Program-made: the position numbers and the translations under genes
Origin: Bacteroidota bacterium
GTDB lineage: Bacteria > Bacteroidota > Bacteroidia > Flavobacteriales > Flavobacteriaceae
Direction of reading: 5' to 3'
DNA: 7,542 nt
Assembly: GCA_022560715.1 (NCBI GenBank)
Contig: JADFSQ010000085.1
Coordinates: 1 to 7,542 of the forward strand
Notes under the pieces: generated by a model
Databases searched by the model: none
What the model saw: the letters and a program-made list of their open reading frames with translations, nothing else
Told to the model about the DNA's origin: nothing
Shown here: positions 5,669 to 7,542 of the stretch, piece after piece
How the letters are laid out: every line of letters starts with the position of its first letter
Numbering within the stretch: the stretch's first letter is position 1

Positions 5669-7096
5669 ATGAACACTGACATTTCTGAAGTAAATCCAAA
5701 ATACAATATCATTATAAAAGGTGCTAGATTGCATAACCTAAAAAATATTGATGTTGTAATACCAAGAAATAAATTTGTTGTAATTACTGGATTATCGGGT
5801 TCTGGTAAGTCAAGTTTAGCTTTTGATACGCTTTATGCAGAAGGTCAAAGACGTTATGTAGAAAGCCTTTCGAGCTACGCACGACAGTTTTTAGGACGAC
5901 TTAACAAGCCGAAAGTGGATTATATTAAAGGCATTGCTCCAGCTATTGCTATCGAGCAAAAGGTAAATTCTACAAATCCACGTTCTACTGTTGGTACAAC
6001 TACCGAAATCTATGATTATTTAAAACTGTTGTTTGCCAGAATTGGTAAAACCTATTCACCCAAATCAGGAAAACAAGTAAAAAAAGATACAGTTGAAGAC
6101 GTTTTAAATTTTATAAAGTCTTTTTCAGAAGGTGAAAAACTATTGCTCCTCGCTCCTATTCATTTAGAAAACGGACGTTCTCTTGAAGATAAACTTAAGG
6201 TTTTACTACAGCAAGGCTATGCTCGTGTTAAACTAAATGATAGTATTATTAGAATTGACGAAGTAGAAAGTTATAAAGAAACCATTAAATCAATCTATCT
6301 TGTAGTCGATAGAATAATAGTTCGCGATGATGAAGATTTCTACAATCGTTTGGCTGATGCTATACAAACCGCTTTTTTTGAAGGCAAAGGCGAATGTTAT
6401 ATCGAAATACTTTCCGATAATAAACTAAAACACTTTAGCAATAACTTTGAATTGGATGGCATTTCGTTTTTAGAACCAAACATACATTTATTCAGTTTTA
6501 ATAATCCTTATGGAGCCTGTTCTAAATGTGAAGGATATGGTGATGTAATTGGTATCGATACTAATTTAGTAATTCCAAATACCGGATTGTCAATTTACGA
6601 AAATGCTATTTTTCCGTGGAGAGGAGAAAGTATGAGTTGGTATCGTGACCAACTGGTGAATAATTCACATCAATTCGATTTTCCGATACATAAACCTTAT
6701 TTTGAATTAAGTGATGCTCAAAAACAGCTTATTTGGGATGGCAATAGCTATTTTGAAGGCTTACATTCTTTCTTTGCAGAATTAGAAGGCAAAGCCTATA
6801 AAATTCAGAATAGAGTGATGCTATCGCGTTATAGAGGGAAAACAAAATGTAACGTATGTAAAGGCAAACGATTACGCCCTGAAGCTAATTATATAAAAAT
6901 TGGCAATGCTACGATTACAGATTTAGTTGAAATGCCATTGCATCATTTGGTTTCATTTTTCAATCAATTAAAACTAAGGGGATTTCATTTTTTTAATAAG
7001 GGAGAATCAGGTGTGCCGCTCGCTATGCTCGCGGCATTTTTTTATAAATCGAAAACCCCGCCTACTCGCACATCAGGGTCCCGATCAGACTGCTGA
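5669..7096 (+). CDS. uvrA: Excinuclease ABC subunit A, N-terminal part, cut off by foreign sequence
   Basis: UvrA is the damage-sensing ATPase of nucleotide-excision repair, acting with UvrB and UvrC. The reading begins with the family's IIIKGARLHNLKNIDVVIPR and has the first Walker A GLSGSGKSS at 41-49, followed by YAEGQRRYVESLSSYARQFL (56-75). The IEQK and STVGTTTEIYDYLRLL-like stretch lies at about 95-121. FSFNNPYGACSKCEGYG carries one CxxC pair (C284, C287), and TKCNVCKGKRLRPEANY another (C394, C397). The usual first CxxC of the N-terminal zinc module is missing; only C243 remains in that area. UvrA similarity stops at about residue 436 (base 6976); the last 39 residues are unrelated and read through a G+C-rich hairpin region to a stop at 7094-7096. 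UvrA is normally about 940 residues, so the ABC signature and Walker B of the first ATPase, and the whole second ATPase, are absent. The truncation is probably an assembly junction, not a biological pseudogene. Confidence 0.9.
   Translation: MNTDISEVNPKYNIIIKGARLHNLKNIDVVIPRNKFVVITGLSGSGKSSLAFDTLYAEGQRRYVESLSSYARQFLGRLNKPKVDYIKGIAPAIAIEQKVNSTNPRSTVGTTTEIYDYLKLLFARIGKTYSPKSGKQVKKDTVEDVLNFIKSFSEGEKLLLLAPIHLENGRSLEDKLKVLLQQGYARVKLNDSIIRIDEVESYKETIKSIYLVVDRIIVRDDEDFYNRLADAIQTAFFEGKGECYIEILSDNKLKHFSNNFELDGISFLEPNIHLFSFNNPYGACSKCEGYGDVIGIDTNLVIPNTGLSIYENAIFPWRGESMSWYRDQLVNNSHQFDFPIHKPYFELSDAQKQLIWDGNSYFEGLHSFFAELEGKAYKIQNRVMLSRYRGKTKCNVCKGKRLRPEANYIKIGNATITDLVEMPLHHLVSFFNQLKLRGFHFFNKGESGVPLAMLAAFFYKSKTPPTRTSGSRSDC
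7014..7043 (+). terminator. Hairpin with T-run, plus-strand terminator
   Basis: TGCCGC (7014-7019) pairs with GCGGCA (7031-7036), with an inner GC/GC pair, followed by seven T (7037-7043). It would stop plus-strand transcription, yet the only plus-strand gene before it is the truncated uvrA. It probably ended a gene that the junction removed. Confidence 0.65.
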
Positions 7097-7113
7097 TGCG
7101 CTTTCGCGCGGGG
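7052..7113 (-). terminator. Large imperfect hairpin, likely terminator of the 64-residue gene
   Basis: The outer stem CCCCGC (7056-7061) pairs with GCGGGG (7108-7113). An inner stem, GC plus CATCAG (7068-7069, 7071-7076), pairs with CTGATG plus GC (7093-7098, 7100-7101). Read on the minus strand the structure ends in GGCGGGG followed by TTTT (7055-7052). It lies about 40 bases after the stop of the small minus-strand gene. Confidence 0.6.
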
Positions 7114-7153
7114 AATTGGTGATGCCGTGCTGGGTAGGGACATCCGCGATTCG

Positions 7154-7348
7154 CTACTCGGAATCCGCGTCGACTATCTCGAATCGCCCATCGAGGCCCA
7201 GCTCCTTTGCGAGCTCAGTCATAACGCTAGTGGCGACTTCTAGCTGCTTGGGAGTTAAATCAGGATGGATTACAACCTTGACACACTCTCCTCTCTTCAA
7301 CCTTTCAATAACAATACGGAGTGCTTCTTCGGTAGTAGGTTTATTCAC
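7154..7348 (-). CDS. Small acidic-ended protein of unknown function (64 residues)
   Basis: A GTG at 7348-7346 opens a 64-residue reading ending at TAG 7156-7154. The GTG is chosen because a full AAGGAGGT lies 9 bases upstream (7365-7358) and a strong promoter lies upstream of that. An ATG further up at 7450 would put the coding region through the terminator hairpin and promoter and is rejected. The product reads as helix-strand-helix: TTEEALRIVIERLKRGE (about 5-21), a short strand VKVVIHPD (23-30), a second helix TPKQLEVATSVMTELAKEL (32-50), and an acidic end FEIVDADSE. It has one cysteine, no signal peptide and no membrane segment. The pattern resembles a small globular fold, but I recognise no family. 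Bounded by its own promoter and terminator, it appears monocistronic. Its style points to the same foreign source as the rest of the right end. Confidence 0.65.
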   Translation of the reverse strand: MNKPTTEEALRIVIERLKRGECVKVVIHPDLTPKQLEVATSVMTELAKELGLDGRFEIVDADSE

Positions 7349-7357
7349 TGGTTCAGG

Positions 7358-7365
7358 ACCTCCTT
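7358..7365 (-). promoter_or_regulatory. Strong Shine-Dalgarno site of the 64-residue gene
   Basis: AAGGAGGT on the minus strand, 9 bases before GTG 7348. It decides the start codon and contrasts with the lack of such sites in the flavobacterial block. Confidence 0.75.
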
Positions 7366-7400
7366 GATCCAGACAGATAAACGTCAGGTTTGAACTATAA

Positions 7401-7429
7401 AATCTAGCACAAAATCCCACACCTGTCAA
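7401..7429 (-). promoter_or_regulatory. Sigma-70-type promoter with extended -10
   Basis: On the minus strand: TTGACA (7429-7424), a 17-base spacer ending in TGC, then TAGATT (7406-7401). This gives a perfect -35, an ideal spacer and a TGn extended -10. The predicted start of transcription is near 7394, with a leader of about 45 nt. This is not a Bacteroidota promoter. Confidence 0.75.
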
Positions 7430-7478
7430 GAAAGGCGGGCTGCAATTCACCCTCTAACTCCCTCTTGCAACCCGCCTT
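7430..7478 (-). terminator. Strong hairpin upstream of the small-gene promoter
   Basis: AAGGCGGGCTGCAA (7432-7445) pairs with TTGCAACCCGCCTT (7465-7478) over 14 positions around a 19-nt loop. One position is G-U on the minus-strand RNA but C-A on the plus strand, which favours minus-strand function. The minus-strand tail is TTTCTT, a modest U-tract that runs straight into the -35 box. It probably ends a gene lying beyond the right edge. Confidence 0.7.
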
Positions 7479-7542
7479 GGAATAAATCCCCCTACTTTTA
7501 ATTGAAAAAACGTAACACCAAACAAAAAAAATTAGGAATAAA

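Larger units (their letters stand above)
6977..7542. other. Right-end segment of different origin
   Basis: From about 6977 the sequence no longer matches UvrA, G+C rises sharply (strongest at about 7050-7240), and the signals change. Compact G+C-rich hairpins, a TTGACA promoter with extended -10, and a full AAGGAGGT ribosome site appear. None of these is usual in Bacteroidota. The segment holds one small minus-strand gene and three hairpins. The exact junction could lie anywhere between about 6973 and 6990. Confidence 0.65.

Noticed and set aside
827..6976. A flavobacterial island transferred into a Patescibacteria genome
   Set aside because: No integrase, transposase, att site or terminal repeat is visible, and one edge cuts uvrA in mid-domain; an assembly chimera is simpler.
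7011..7367. Plus-strand reading of 118 residues, serine- and arginine-rich
   Set aside because: It runs through two terminator hairpins and lies antisense to the small gene with a clear promoter and ribosome site; its composition looks like a shadow.
7349..7450. N-terminal extension of the small right-end protein to an ATG at 7450
   Set aside because: It would make the hairpin, the promoter and the Shine-Dalgarno site part of the coding region; the GTG at 7348 is far better supported.
1..7542. tRNA, rRNA or riboswitch
   Set aside because: No cloverleaf, rRNA-like conserved segment or known riboswitch core was recognised on either strand.
7479..7542. End of an upstream minus-strand gene at the right edge
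   Set aside because: The short A+T-rich readings have no protein-like character and hit stops or run into the hairpin; nothing can be supported.

Overview
The window looks like a composite of at least two kinds of DNA. The large middle block (about 827-6976) is low-G+C DNA with the habits of a marine-type member of the Flavobacteriaceae (Bacteroidota): very A+T-rich intergenic DNA, little Shine-Dalgarno sequence, and upstream TAnnTTTG boxes, which are the -7 element of the Bacteroidota primary sigma factor. Its proteins also read as flavobacterial versions of their families. The two ends (1-826 and about 6977-7542) differ in base composition and signals. The left end codes for a PolA 5'-3' exonuclease domain that reads like the Patescibacteria (CPR) version. 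The right end has a textbook TTGACA / extended -10 promoter, a strong AAGGAGGT ribosome site and G+C-rich hairpin terminators, none of which is flavobacterial style. The simplest reading is a chimeric contig from a mixed community. This is inference from sequence style, not from a database search.

Layout. 1-825 (-): DNA polymerase I N-terminal exonuclease domain, running off the left edge, with a 77-bp palindromic element inserted in frame. 827-1591 (-): PhnP-like metallo-beta-lactamase-fold hydrolase with a TTG start. 1592-1999: A+T-rich intergenic DNA with the divergent promoters and an imperfect palindromic repeat. 2000-3454 (+): large conserved cytoplasmic protein of unknown function. 3451-3906 (-): Bcp/PrxQ peroxiredoxin. 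3944-4603 (+): endonuclease III without any cysteine, hence without the usual Fe-S cluster, ended by a clear terminator. 4638-4781 (-): 47-residue small protein. 4845-5435 (-): ECF-type sigma factor with a long leader and a start-codon hairpin. 5669-about 6976 (+): N-terminal part of UvrA, cut off by foreign sequence. 6977-7542: two hairpin terminators, a 64-residue unknown protein on the minus strand, its promoter and another strong hairpin.

The flavobacterial block has an oxidative-stress and DNA-repair flavour: a thiol peroxidase (bcp) and a base-excision glycosylase (nth) fire from the same 37-bp gap, and uvrA and a sigma factor are divergently transcribed a little further on. I do not see a coherent new defence, toxin or mobile system. 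The best leads are the in-frame palindromic element in polA, the hairpin over the sigma-factor start codon, the cluster-less endonuclease III, the interlocked bcp/nth promoters and the isolated small gene at the right end.
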